The notes below the pieces were generated by a model that was not told the DNA's origin, did not search any database, and was given only the letters and a program-made list of their open reading frames with translations. This document shows, in pieces, positions 31,293 through 40,622 of a stretch of 64,000 nt of DNA (its first letter is position 1; each line of letters opens with the position of its first letter). The DNA comes from Cercospora beticola. Its lineage: Eukaryota > Ascomycota > Dothideomycetes > Mycosphaerellales > Mycosphaerellaceae. Where the stretch lies: positions 496,001 through 560,000 of the forward strand of contig NC_088941.1 in the NCBI RefSeq assembly GCF_033473495.1, written 5' to 3'. A program made the position numbers and the translations under genes.

Positions 31293-32862
31293 ATGCCTAT
31301 GAGTGACTGAAGAGCAAGGAGAGATCATCGTCTTTTCTGAAAAGCGCGAAGAGGAAGTTACGGCTGAGTAGCACGGGAAGGAATTCGGAGTGACGGTAGG
31401 CAATACTTTGCAACAGCTTAGGATAGTTGCGGGACGCTTGGATTAGTCCGATTCGAGAGAGAGGCGGAGATACTGGAGAGGAGCATGAGCATGAGCACAT
31501 CGAGATGCGAATATGGATAAGCTGAATATGACATTGGCTGATAGCCTAAGCGATAGATTTGTTATGGGAGCTGGGTGGTGCAATGCTTCAACTTAAATTG
31601 TGTGCTAACGGCTTGCAAGGAGCTGACTGTGGATAGCGATCTGACTGTGATGGTGCTCAACCTGCATGGGATCGAGACAATCGCCGACAAGCCCTGCTCT
31701 CTTTGAAGAGGCCGCGCCTTTCCAGCTCGCCAGGTTGGCGACCGCCAATCATGTGGCAAATGTGCTTTTGTTGAGATCCAGCCACCATTCGAGGACAGCA
31801 GTGATGGAACTTGGACTTTTTCTACTGAACAGAATGAGGATCTCTGGCCAGAGTCCCGAACAGCGCATCGAAGCGGTAGAGCCCACCAACAGAAGACAGG
31901 CTATGATCAACGCGGACCAAGCTACACGACCAAGACTTCAAAGTCACGCTACCCGGGGGGAAGCAACAAATGGACGACTTAGAAGACGGAGCTAAGCAAT
32001 CTCAAAACAGAGTGTGAAGAGCTTCGGAACAAGGTACGGAAATTTGCGAAAGCAGGTTGACCGTCTGGAATCAAGGGCAGTTAACCACCTAAGAGCTGCA
32101 ATCCGTGCAGGTCGCACCGGATTCAGACGAATCGCAATTCATAAGTTGTACGATCTGCTGAGAAGCAGCGAAACGAAGCACACTTCCGATACGACAAAAA
32201 ATGAGACGACAAGAGATGATGCGTAGATCCTTCCAATGTCGTCCAAAGGCTTCGATTCTAAGCCGGACCTCAAATGGATTGCGAGCGAGTACCTGGGACT
32301 GCAGTCAGCCTGGCGAGCAGGGTATGGATAACATTGCAAGGACTGTCCGAGACACGGACACATGCACCTCTTGCCGACGATTCTGAGAACTTCTTTGGAG
32401 AGGCAGAGGCTTCCCAGGTTAAGAGGTTGGTCACCGCCAAACCTGCGACACAATTATTACTATAGCTAACGTTATAGGGCTCTTTAAATCAGGGGAAGGC
32501 CTCTGCTGCTGGGTCTAGGCATTGAACACGATTATAGCGCTGAGTATCTGAGAAGCCACTTCCACTTTCCGCTGACAGCCCCAGGCGCGCTTCCAAGGAT
32601 GAAGGTCCTGGACGAGTCGCTTCAACGTGTCTGCAGGCGACACAGCGACGCGTCGGCGGGTTCAAACTAAGGTGGCTATGGCTGGGGATCGGCAAGCTTC
32701 GCTTCACTGTTCACTCGACAAACAACTTTAGCTCACGAGCCCCACAGCTTCCCCTTCCGCCGGGTTCTTCTTAGCTCGACGAGAAGCTCGAAATGCATCG
32801 CACAATTCGCGCCTCTTCGTCGCCGCATCGACGAACTTACAACAACATCGCGCACCGCCGAC
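31293..32862. other. 1.6 kb interval with a decayed duplicated segment
   Basis: No intact gene is visible. Two diverged direct repeats of 45-50 bp (31699-31748 and 32390-32440) encode similar peptides. Other frames are short and interrupted. The interval also holds the upstream region of the DUF6604 gene. Confidence 0.45.
31699..32465 (+). pseudogene. Possible relic of a duplicated coding segment
   Basis: The frame through 31666-31995 contains LFEEAAPFQLARLATA and ends its similarity in LLL. The frame through 32274-32465 contains FFGEAEASQVKRLVTA and also ends in LLL. The DNA under them shares AGGTTGG(CG/TC)ACCGCCAA and the preceding AGAGGC-rich part. Upstream of the peptide a shared GCCGAC lies at spacings that differ by two bases, which suggests a frameshift in one copy. 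A third frame near 31745 reads CGKCAFVEIQPP. I do not recognise the parent gene. Confidence 0.3.
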
Positions 32863-35433
32863 ATGGCGCCTGAACGCCCCTCGCCGTACAGGAGCCGCTA
32901 CCTCCTTTACAAGAAGGGCTCGCAACAAGTGGTAAACTGGCTACATAAAACCGCCCGTGGCCTCGGCGGACACTCGAAATCACTCGACAAGTTGTGCGTC
33001 GACGATCTACCATCTCTTGCCCTGACCATCAACAACGCGAAGATCGAATTGCCGAAGAACATCGCCTCCACGTTGTCTGACGTGATCTATCTCCGACAGA
33101 AGGCTCACGAGTGGTATTCGAGTCTGGCTCGCGACGATTTCGTTGGCGGCGATGATCGTATTGGAGATTTCAACAAGAGCCACCGGTACTTCATCGAGAA
33201 ACTGAAAGTAGTACGGGCGACACTCGATCCGACTGGTGCAAAGGCATCAAAGCACGACGCTTTACATCAACAGCAGCAACAGCAAGGAGCCTCAGCTCCT
33301 GACATCTCCAACATGTTTGCCAACCTAGATCTGGAAGAGCCATGTGACGGCGCACCTAACTCCGCGACTGGCTCCGCTACCAAGCCCGAGTCCTCGAACA
33401 TGACTCCAGACGTCCTAGCTGGAGAACCTGGCGATGAACGACCATTCAAGATATGGTGCATGTTGCAAGATGTTCGCGATATTCGAGTCTTTGTGCGAGA
33501 ATTGTGGCGCCGATATTACGAGGGAGATTTCACATTCCCTACTGCTGCTTATGTTACAGACATGGCGTTCAGGGCGGTTTCGGACATCGTCTCCGCGAAC
33601 GCAGACAAAGCACTGCGCCATTACGCAGCCATCGTGGTGTTGATGGACCTTAAAATTGGTCAGAGCACGGATGGCATCGTCAGCTTTTCCAGTACAATTG
33701 ATGAGGGCGCGAATGGCTTGGATGCTGCGGACCTGTACTGTGCCCCAGCCTTCTGCATCCTTCAAGAGTTTCTCATCTCTTGTCAAGTCGATCATGCAGC
33801 CGACTCTCCGCAAAGTGAGGCTCGATATTTTCGGCGACATCCTTTGGCCGTAGCATTGCGAGGTCTGCAAAGTCAGCTCAAGCTTTTGGCAGGAACCCAC
33901 TACGAATCTGGCTATTTGGGACCCCTGGCTCTTGATCAGTTCACGTATAACATTCTCAGTATTTGCAAGTACGGCGTTATCCGGACTGCGACAGTTGTAC
34001 AATGCCAGATGTACCTGGATGTGTACGATGCGCTCGGGCAGCAGACTACTTCTGTGACAAGCATGCTACGTCCAGTGGCAGCCTCAGTGGACAAAACATT
34101 TGACGACTATGCGCAGACACGGTCGCCGCGCTTTCAAGCATGTATCGAGAAAGACAGCAAGTACCTACGGGAATTGACCAAGATCTCGCGCGAGGACAGA
34201 TTTCCAGGCGCACAACTCCGTGATGCTTGCAAGCCCAGTTCTCTTTTCGCAGTTCTTCCAGTCTTGGCGGGGACGTACCTGCATGAACTGCTCAGGCACG
34301 CAACTTCGCACTCGATCAGATGCGTAAACAGCAGCTTCGAAACTATTGGAGCCGCCTATTTGTACGCCGCCATGAAAGGCACGCCCAAGTGGGAAGCTAT
34401 GGATTTACTCCTCGACCAGCATCAGAGCTACGCGCCGCAAGCATCGTCACTTTACAAACTCACCCGCAACTTCGAACAAGCTGTTGGGGCCAACAAGATG
34501 GCTTGTCGCCGTCCAGCGGGCAAAGGTTTACCCAATTCTGCCGCTGCCGCCAGAACCTTGTTGGATTTCCCCTATTTTGAACAAGCTGTCGTGCTGAACA
34601 CTGAGAAGATCCAAGAGAGCGAAAAACCAGATCAGTTTCCAGGCATGCTCTACGAAGCTGTTCGTCTCCGCCGAGGAAAGAGTCTCACGTCTCGGGCAAG
34701 TAGCAAGAGCTCGGTAGATCTTCTTTCAGCTTTTGCCGAAGTCCTGATCGAAGACGAGGGAAAATTGAGGATCAATTACCTGGCCCTCTCAGCGCGCTGC
34801 CAAAGTCTGCTGAACGTCATCACGTACGGCTTCAGATCCCACCTGCAGGACTTACTTGCCAATTCGAACAGCGCAGGGCTTTCCCATCAAAATGTTGTGC
34901 ACGCCATTCTACGAGAGGCGTCCGACTCCGCCAGTGCTCATTCGAGCAACGCAGCGAACAGAACGTCAACTACAATTCTCGAGGAATTGGATCTGTACTT
35001 TGAGACCTTCATCGAATTGGAGGGGAGAGTAGGGATGTCCGCTACGCCTTTTGGTAACTGCATCATGAACCAAAACAAGCCCTGCGACCGCTGGACCTGG
35101 GGAGGGGATGATCGGCCAGGGTACATCAAAGACAAGAAAATTTTCGGACCAGAGACTTTTTTGGATTGTGAAATTCGTAAGGCCGAGCAAACGGCAGAAG
35201 CCGTCTGCAGACTGGCTGTACAGCAGTGGGACTTTGAACGCTGCAAAGGGACAGAAGGTACTCTGATGGAACAGAAATTGCAAGAGATCGAAAGCTGGGG
35301 CAATTCCGAATTCTTGAAAGCTGGAATTGCTGTTAAGCTGAGGAGACTTCAATACTCGTCGAATGGGGACTATCTGGGCTTTCAGCCAGTGTTCTGCCAG
35401 GAGGCTTTCGATTTGTTGAACAAGGAAGAGTAA
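32863..35433 (+). CDS. DUF6604-domain protein
   Basis: A single exon encodes 856 aa from an ATG preceded by a CA-rich leader. It begins PYRSRYLLYKKGSQQVVNWL, the hallmark of the fungal DUF6604 domain, which covers about residues 8-250. A poly-Gln tract lies near residue 138 and a low-complexity stretch follows. The remainder is mainly helical, without transmembrane segments or known catalytic motifs. Proteins with this domain are common and variable in Pezizomycotina, and no function is established. There is no sign of truncation. Confidence 0.85.
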   Translation: MAPERPSPYRSRYLLYKKGSQQVVNWLHKTARGLGGHSKSLDKLCVDDLPSLALTINNAKIELPKNIASTLSDVIYLRQKAHEWYSSLARDDFVGGDDRIGDFNKSHRYFIEKLKVVRATLDPTGAKASKHDALHQQQQQQGASAPDISNMFANLDLEEPCDGAPNSATGSATKPESSNMTPDVLAGEPGDERPFKIWCMLQDVRDIRVFVRELWRRYYEGDFTFPTAAYVTDMAFRAVSDIVSANADKALRHYAAIVVLMDLKIGQSTDGIVSFSSTIDEGANGLDAADLYCAPAFCILQEFLISCQVDHAADSPQSEARYFRRHPLAVALRGLQSQLKLLAGTHYESGYLGPLALDQFTYNILSICKYGVIRTATVVQCQMYLDVYDALGQQTTSVTSMLRPVAASVDKTFDDYAQTRSPRFQACIEKDSKYLRELTKISREDRFPGAQLRDACKPSSLFAVLPVLAGTYLHELLRHATSHSIRCVNSSFETIGAAYLYAAMKGTPKWEAMDLLLDQHQSYAPQASSLYKLTRNFEQAVGANKMACRRPAGKGLPNSAAAARTLLDFPYFEQAVVLNTEKIQESEKPDQFPGMLYEAVRLRRGKSLTSRASSKSSVDLLSAFAEVLIEDEGKLRINYLALSARCQSLLNVITYGFRSHLQDLLANSNSAGLSHQNVVHAILREASDSASAHSSNAANRTSTTILEELDLYFETFIELEGRVGMSATPFGNCIMNQNKPCDRWTWGGDDRPGYIKDKKIFGPETFLDCEIRKAEQTAEAVCRLAVQQWDFERCKGTEGTLMEQKLQEIESWGNSEFLKAGIAVKLRRLQYSSNGDYLGFQPVFCQEAFDLLNKEE

Positions 35434-35878
35434 GAACTGGCAAGTGGCGATAAATGAAACAGAACAGACGCGGATGACTACAACCTGGTATCGGCATGTG
35501 GTTAGAAACCGACGGGATCTATTCTGGTTTTGAAGCATCTCGGTGCATGAAAGGCCGCTTCAAGGTATCGACACAGTCGGAACAAGACCTCCCAGCGCAA
35601 CGGAGAGTGAGCAGACCGCTATGGAACATGCTTGTCTGCTGACCGTTCCCAGATAGCACTCAATCGTTGTGCAGTCAACGCTTATGGGAAAATAAAAAAT
35701 TGCTTTTCATCATTCTATCCTGGTCCTGTCGTCGACATTATACGTCTATCGTCCAAATCATTGTCATCCCATCGTAAGTTCGCGAAAGTCGTCGTGCGGG
35801 CCATTTCCATGGCCTCCTCTCATCGTCCACATTAATTCCAGCCCTCCACCATGTTTCGTCTCTCCTCCAACATCTTTT
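35434..35878. other. Convergent intergenic region
   Basis: This is the 3' flank of the DUF6604 gene and of the repeat-precursor gene. I see nothing else. Confidence 0.5.
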
Positions 35879-36490
35879 CTACTTCGCAACACAAACCACA
35901 CTCCCATCCTCCTGCTTATAACAAGTCGGCTTGTCAATACAATGCTGCTCCCCCTCCTCATCAACATAACACTGCCTCTTCTGCAACTCCTCCGCATCCC
36001 TCTTCTTCACACAAACCACACTCCCATCCTCCCTCTTCGTACAAGTCGGCTCGTTGATACAGTGCTGTTTTCCATCTTCTGTGATATAACATTGTCGTTT
36101 CGTCAAAGCAGTATCAGCATCTGAACGTTTCGCCACGCAATAAACCGTCCCATCTTCATTTTCAGTACAAGTCGGATTATCGATGCAAGTTTGTTCTCCA
36201 GCTTCGGTGATGTAGCATTGACGTTTTGTGATGATCGACGAAGTGGAGATTTCTTCTGGGGTGCGTTTGGAGACGCAGACTACTGTGCCGTCATCGCGCG
36301 TTGTGCAGGTGGGGTTGTTGATGCATTCTTGGATTCCGGCTTCGTTGATGAAGCATTGCTAGAAGGTTTGTTAGTTTGGTGAAAGCGAGCGGGTAGTGAT
36401 GTTGTTGGTAGATGAACTTACTCGTTTTGTGACTACTGGTGCTGCGATAGAGAGAGCTGCAAAAGCTGCTGTGATGAAGACTGATTTCAT
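35879..36490 (-). CDS. Secreted precursor with four Cys-rich repeats at Kex2-type sites
   Basis: Two exons (36490-36422, 36358-35879) with a 63-nt intron encode 182 aa. Exon 1 is exactly a signal peptide and short pro-part ending TKR. Exon 2 encodes four repeats starting at residues 24, 70, 112 and 152. Each begins Gln-Cys directly after Lys-Arg and follows C-x9-C-x5-C-x9-C, with a constant IxxPTC, DG and CV. Spacers of 8-14 residues also end in KR and shorten toward the C-terminus. Kex2 in the Golgi cuts after KR, so about four disulphide peptides with N-terminal Gln (able to cyclise to pyroglutamate) are expected. This fits the class of fungal Kex2-processed repeat proteins. The activity is unknown. 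A KR inside repeat 3 (131-132) may be protected or cut. Confidence 0.85.
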
Positions 36491-37691
36491 TTTCGCGACC
36501 GAAATTTGTAATGATCTGTTGTATGGAACTTTGGTAGATTATACTGGAGAGTGTGATAGTAGAATTAGAGCAACAGTAGTAGCGCACTCAAAAGGTCTTA
36601 TACGTCCTGGCGTACATGTGGCAAGTGTGCAAATCCCAGCCATCCTACCGGCTCCATCTCGTGTCTGGTCAGTAGAGGGTAACCGTTTAGCTCCAGCCTT
36701 GCATCATAGCAGTAGCATCGTAGCATTGACACGAGGCACTGTGGTAACAGTGCATCCTATTTTGTAGGATCTATGGCGCAGCAGCCAATGAAACACTTCG
36801 CAGGATGCGCTAGGTCCGAAGTTGTACAAAAGCTGTTTCTAAACTCGTCCGAGCCGACGCAAAGTAGTGCGTGGTAGCCGATCAACTACGCCTCACTCGG
36901 AACCTGCATGCGGCGAATTGCGGTGTGTTCGCTATGTTGTGCTATAGAAAGGTTGCGTTGCATCGCTTTCTCCAAAGGTAGACGATATCGGTATGCTGTG
37001 CACACTGGGCCATGCGAAGTTCGGCGAGCGCGAGACCTCAACGGCTGCGCATGCGCAGGGTTTCTGCCCGAGTCATGCTGTGTCGATCGGAGATCTTCAC
37101 TGTGCTTCGCTTGGCGGTGCGGTGTAGCTATGGAGAGCATGCAAGAGAGCAGCGCTCTGGGACCACTTCCTCCGAAGCTCGTAGAAATGTGGGTGGTGCA
37201 AGGCATCTTTTCAGGTCGATGCTCCAAGATAGCGACGCCCGATTTTGCCGAATTTAGTCGGGCTGTATTCTGCGTTGCTGACATCCTCTTCGCTCTCTTC
37301 CGAGCTTCTCTTGTGCGCGAGCTGCGGCTTCACGACCACTACCAACCCGTCGCACGGGAAAGCATGCCACGCTGTCATCCGGAAACTATACTGGATGCAA
37401 AATGCTCCGACTGGCTTTCCAGGACATACGTTCCTTGACGATAGATGACTCGCCTTGGGAGTGCTGACATCAGCTGGCGGTAGTCCTGCTTGCGTTTCCA
37501 TGCTCGCGCTTGCGATTGTCGCGCCGGGCTTGATCATCTGCCACATTTTGGCTGGGTCTTTCCAAATTCTCACAAAAGGGACCACGTGGACAGTGTAGCG
37601 GGATGTGGACGAACACGGGCTGGAATATAAGGCGGACTGCGCGACCTGAAGATGTTTGCTTGAATCCTGTCGTTGACCAAAGCCTGATATT
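36491..37691. other. 1.2 kb intergenic region
   Basis: The interval is upstream of the repeat-precursor gene and downstream of the SARAF-like gene. Frames around 36900-37440 on both strands have no domain and look like chance. Confidence 0.45.
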
Positions 37692-38717
37692 TCAACGTCG
37701 CCTCGTTCCTCCAAAGCCCGAAGACTCGTAGCGCGTCGAGCTGGGCGTTGATGATGATCTGGATGGTCCTGCTGCAAAGCTGTCACTTCTGCCACCTCCA
37801 CCTCCAAACCAGTTCGATGGTCCAGCCTGTGGTTGATCATATCTTGTCCTGTTGTTGCGATTAGCCCACTGGTTGGCAGCATAAGCTCCAGCGGCGCCGG
37901 CTGCTGTGCCAGACCAGAAACCCGGACGCCACGAGTTGCTCCCGGCAGATGAGTTATACGTTGATTTCGGTCTCGGTGCGCGTGGCGTATAGGGCGGAGG
38001 CGGATCGTTGTGGTCGTCGAAACCATCATAGCCACCACCGCCGCCGCCCCATCTTGGACCACGTGGTCGTCCGCCTTGGCCGTTGTTACCACCTCCAGTC
38101 CAGACGCTCCAGATGATAACGCCCAAAACGAAGAGGAAGAAGCACCAGAAGATGAAGTTCCCTAGTGTTGAGCCGCCTATTCAAGTTAGTGGGATGTCCC
38201 AATCATCAATGCTGCAGCCGCGGGTATACATACCTTCGTCGTAGCGGTCGTGCCCACCATTCCGTGAACTTCCCCACCAGCTGTCTTTCGGCAAGCCGTA
38301 TTTTTCCTCGCCAGCCTTTGTGAGAACGAGTCGATACTCGACAGCACATGACCCCTTCAAAACGTAAGGATCGTCTGGTGAGTCGTAGCCTTCGCAGATG
38401 ACATCTGTACCTCCCAGTTTGAATTCGATAGGGAGGTCAGCTTTGCAGGTCCATTGAATGTCTTCTCTATCGTATTCGTGTCCAGAGTTGGTGCATCGCA
38501 TCCGGTCGACAGTGTAGAGCCCTTTAGCATTGCCTCCAACGCATACCAGCTGCGGCATCGCCTCGACTCGTCGATGAGTGGTCATGGCACCATCGCGAAG
38601 CGTGAGCGCTTTGACGCTCGACAGTAGAATGGCATCTTTGCTCTTGCTCCAGTTGCGAGCTAGTGCTGATGGAGCATGGAGGGAAACGAGTGCGAGAAGG
38701 AGTTTCGAGAGATGCAT
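37692..38717 (-). CDS. SARAF-like ER membrane protein (store-operated calcium entry regulator family)
   Basis: Two exons (38717-38234, 38176-37692) with a 57-nt intron encode 322 aa. The ATG at 38717 begins a signal peptide (MHLSKLLLALVSLHAPSALA). The lumenal domain has VKALTLRDGAMT, PQLVCVGG, MRCTNSGHEYDREDIQWTC, DLPIEFKLGGTDVICEGY and LKGSCAVEY, the typical SARAF cysteine pattern. The splice completes a single membrane span (FIFWCFFLFVLGVIIWSVW). The cytosolic tail is rich in Gly, Pro, Arg and Ser. Mammalian SARAF turns off store-operated calcium entry; the role in fungi is not established. Confidence 0.88.
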
Positions 38718-39222
38718 TGCGCTCAGAATCCAGCCGCTTGTGCAGCCTAGGGGCAACAGAGAATATGGTAGAGACCTACAGTGGAACGCAATGCAGTGGC
38801 AGCCTGCTACTGAACTTATTCACTGATGAAAGTGCAAGTTGTCATTGTTCATGGAGGCAGTGGGCTTGGGCGAGCGGGAGGCGTCCAGGCGTCGAAGCGT
38901 CTGGTCAGAATCTGAGTGGCGAGCCACATGGCCACAGCCACAGCAAGAGCGGGCAGCTGGCAGGGAAGGCGAGACCGATGCTCGGACGCGCGAGTCATGC
39001 AGTCGCGTTCCTCTTCACTTTCACTTCCTTTGCGACAACTGCCCGAACACACACAGATCTACCTCGCATACTCCAGCGTGGGCACAGCACTCGTTCGAGA
39101 GACTCAAAGACTAGCCCAGGAATTCGATCAAACTCATCCAGTGCGACAACATCACAAAACCATCAGGCAACGAAGCCGCTCACCACCACCCCTCCACCCT
39201 CTCGACCACCACAACCACAACC
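38718..39222. promoter_or_regulatory. Divergent promoter of SARAF-like and Kin17 genes
   Basis: No gene is seen. A CA-rich leader precedes the Kin17 start at 39223. Confidence 0.4.
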
Positions 39223-40278
39223 ATGGGCCGCGCAGAACCCGGCTCAACCAAGGCAATAGCCAACAAATCCAAAATGGTAGGCCTTCAACGCCTCCGCTGG
39301 TGGTGCGAACCCTGCCAAAAACAATGCCGCGACGAAAACGGTTTCAAACAACACACCCTCTCCGAATCCCACAACCGCAACATGCAAATCGTAGGCGAAA
39401 ACGCCCGAGGCTACATCAACGAAAAATCGCGCGAATTCCAACGCGACTTCATTCAATTGCTCCGCACAGGCCACGGAGAGAAGAAAATAAATTTAAATCA
39501 GTTTTATAACGAGTATATCAAGGATAAGGAACATGTGCATATGAATAGTACCAAGTGGCCGAGTTTGACGGAGTTTGCGAAACACTTGGGGAGAGAGGGG
39601 ATTTGTAGGGTGGAGGAGGGGGACCGAGGGTTGGAGATTGCGTGGGTTGATGATAGTGCGGAGGCGATTAGGAGGAAAGAGGATATTAAGCGGAAAGATC
39701 GATTGGCGAAGGGGGATGAGGATATTGAGTCGAAGTTGCTGGAGCAGCAGATTAGGAGGGCGAGAGAAGAGGCTGAGAGGAATGAGGTGGAGAGGAGGAG
39801 GAAGGCTGAGGAGGAGAGAGTGGAGAGAGGTGAGCAGGATGGGGAGGAAAAAGTACTGGAGCCTGTCAAAGTGTCGTTAAGCTTGAAAGGTGCAAAAGTG
39901 CCTGAGAAAAAGAAGGAAGCCGACGAGCAACCTGTGGATGGCATACCAGTTGCCATCGAAACCTTCTCTGCAGCAGACCTCAAAACTGCGGACAACAAAC
40001 CCGAATTTGAAGGTAAACCGGACAGCCAGACGAACGACGAAACAGATGCGGCCACTAAGCCCGAAGCTCCAGCCAAAGTGTCATTATCACTGGCAGCAAA
40101 GAAGAAGAATGCCAACCCGCTAGCGAAGAAGAACCCTTTCGCGAAGAAGACAGACGTCATTCGCGCAGAGCCTGAAAAGAAAATGAGCAATGCCGAACGC
40201 ATCATGAAAGAAGAGCTCGAACGTAAGAGAGCTGCAGAAGAGAGAGGACATGGCGCAAAACGACAACGCTTCAACTAG
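39223..40278 (+). CDS. Kin17-like DNA/RNA-binding zinc-finger protein
   Basis: A single exon encodes 351 aa. The N-terminus MGRAEPGSTKAIANKSK is followed by a C2H2 finger (CEPCQKQCRDENGFKQH...H, residues 28-50). The Kin17 winged-helix domain has REFQRDFIQLLR, VHMNSTKWPSLTEFAKHLGREG and LEIAWVDDS. A long Glu/Arg/Lys coiled coil follows, then a Lys-rich tail with NPLAKKNPFAKK and a C-terminal nuclear signal (GAKRQRFN). Kin17 proteins bind curved DNA and RNA and act in DNA-damage response and splicing. Codons change abruptly near 39480, from C/A-ending to G/T-ending. Confidence 0.92.
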   Translation: MGRAEPGSTKAIANKSKMVGLQRLRWWCEPCQKQCRDENGFKQHTLSESHNRNMQIVGENARGYINEKSREFQRDFIQLLRTGHGEKKINLNQFYNEYIKDKEHVHMNSTKWPSLTEFAKHLGREGICRVEEGDRGLEIAWVDDSAEAIRRKEDIKRKDRLAKGDEDIESKLLEQQIRRAREEAERNEVERRRKAEEERVERGEQDGEEKVLEPVKVSLSLKGAKVPEKKKEADEQPVDGIPVAIETFSAADLKTADNKPEFEGKPDSQTNDETDAATKPEAPAKVSLSLAAKKKNANPLAKKNPFAKKTDVIRAEPEKKMSNAERIMKEELERKRAAEERGHGAKRQRFN

Positions 40279-40622
40279 ATCCTCATGTGCAAGTGTCAAA
40301 TTTTCTGCTGTTATTAGCGACGGCGTTGGGGGAGTTAGCATCATGTCATATGCTACGATTGATTTCTTGTCACGATCATCTGAAGAGGTCTGCGTCCATT
40401 TTGCTCATTCCAATGTCATTTTCGAAGCTCGAATTACATACTGAATGGAACGCAGGTGCTGTGCAGCCGTGCCCATATCCATTATACATTCCATCATGAC
40501 TCATGCAGTGTCTCCAGTACCTGATCAACAGGTCACCTGCAGTCCCTCATGCGTGGCAAGAGGTGCGTCTCGTCCATTCCTACTCCTCCCTCCGATGTAG
40601 GCTCTTGTTGCACTGTTCTGGT
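40279..40622. other. Convergent intergenic region
   Basis: These are the 3' flanks of Kin17 and the secreted modular protein. I see nothing else. Confidence 0.5.

Noticed and set aside
37211..38092. 293-codon minus-strand frame
   Set aside because: It overlaps the SARAF-like second exon in another frame. The SARAF frame has the membrane span and tail composition; this one has none.
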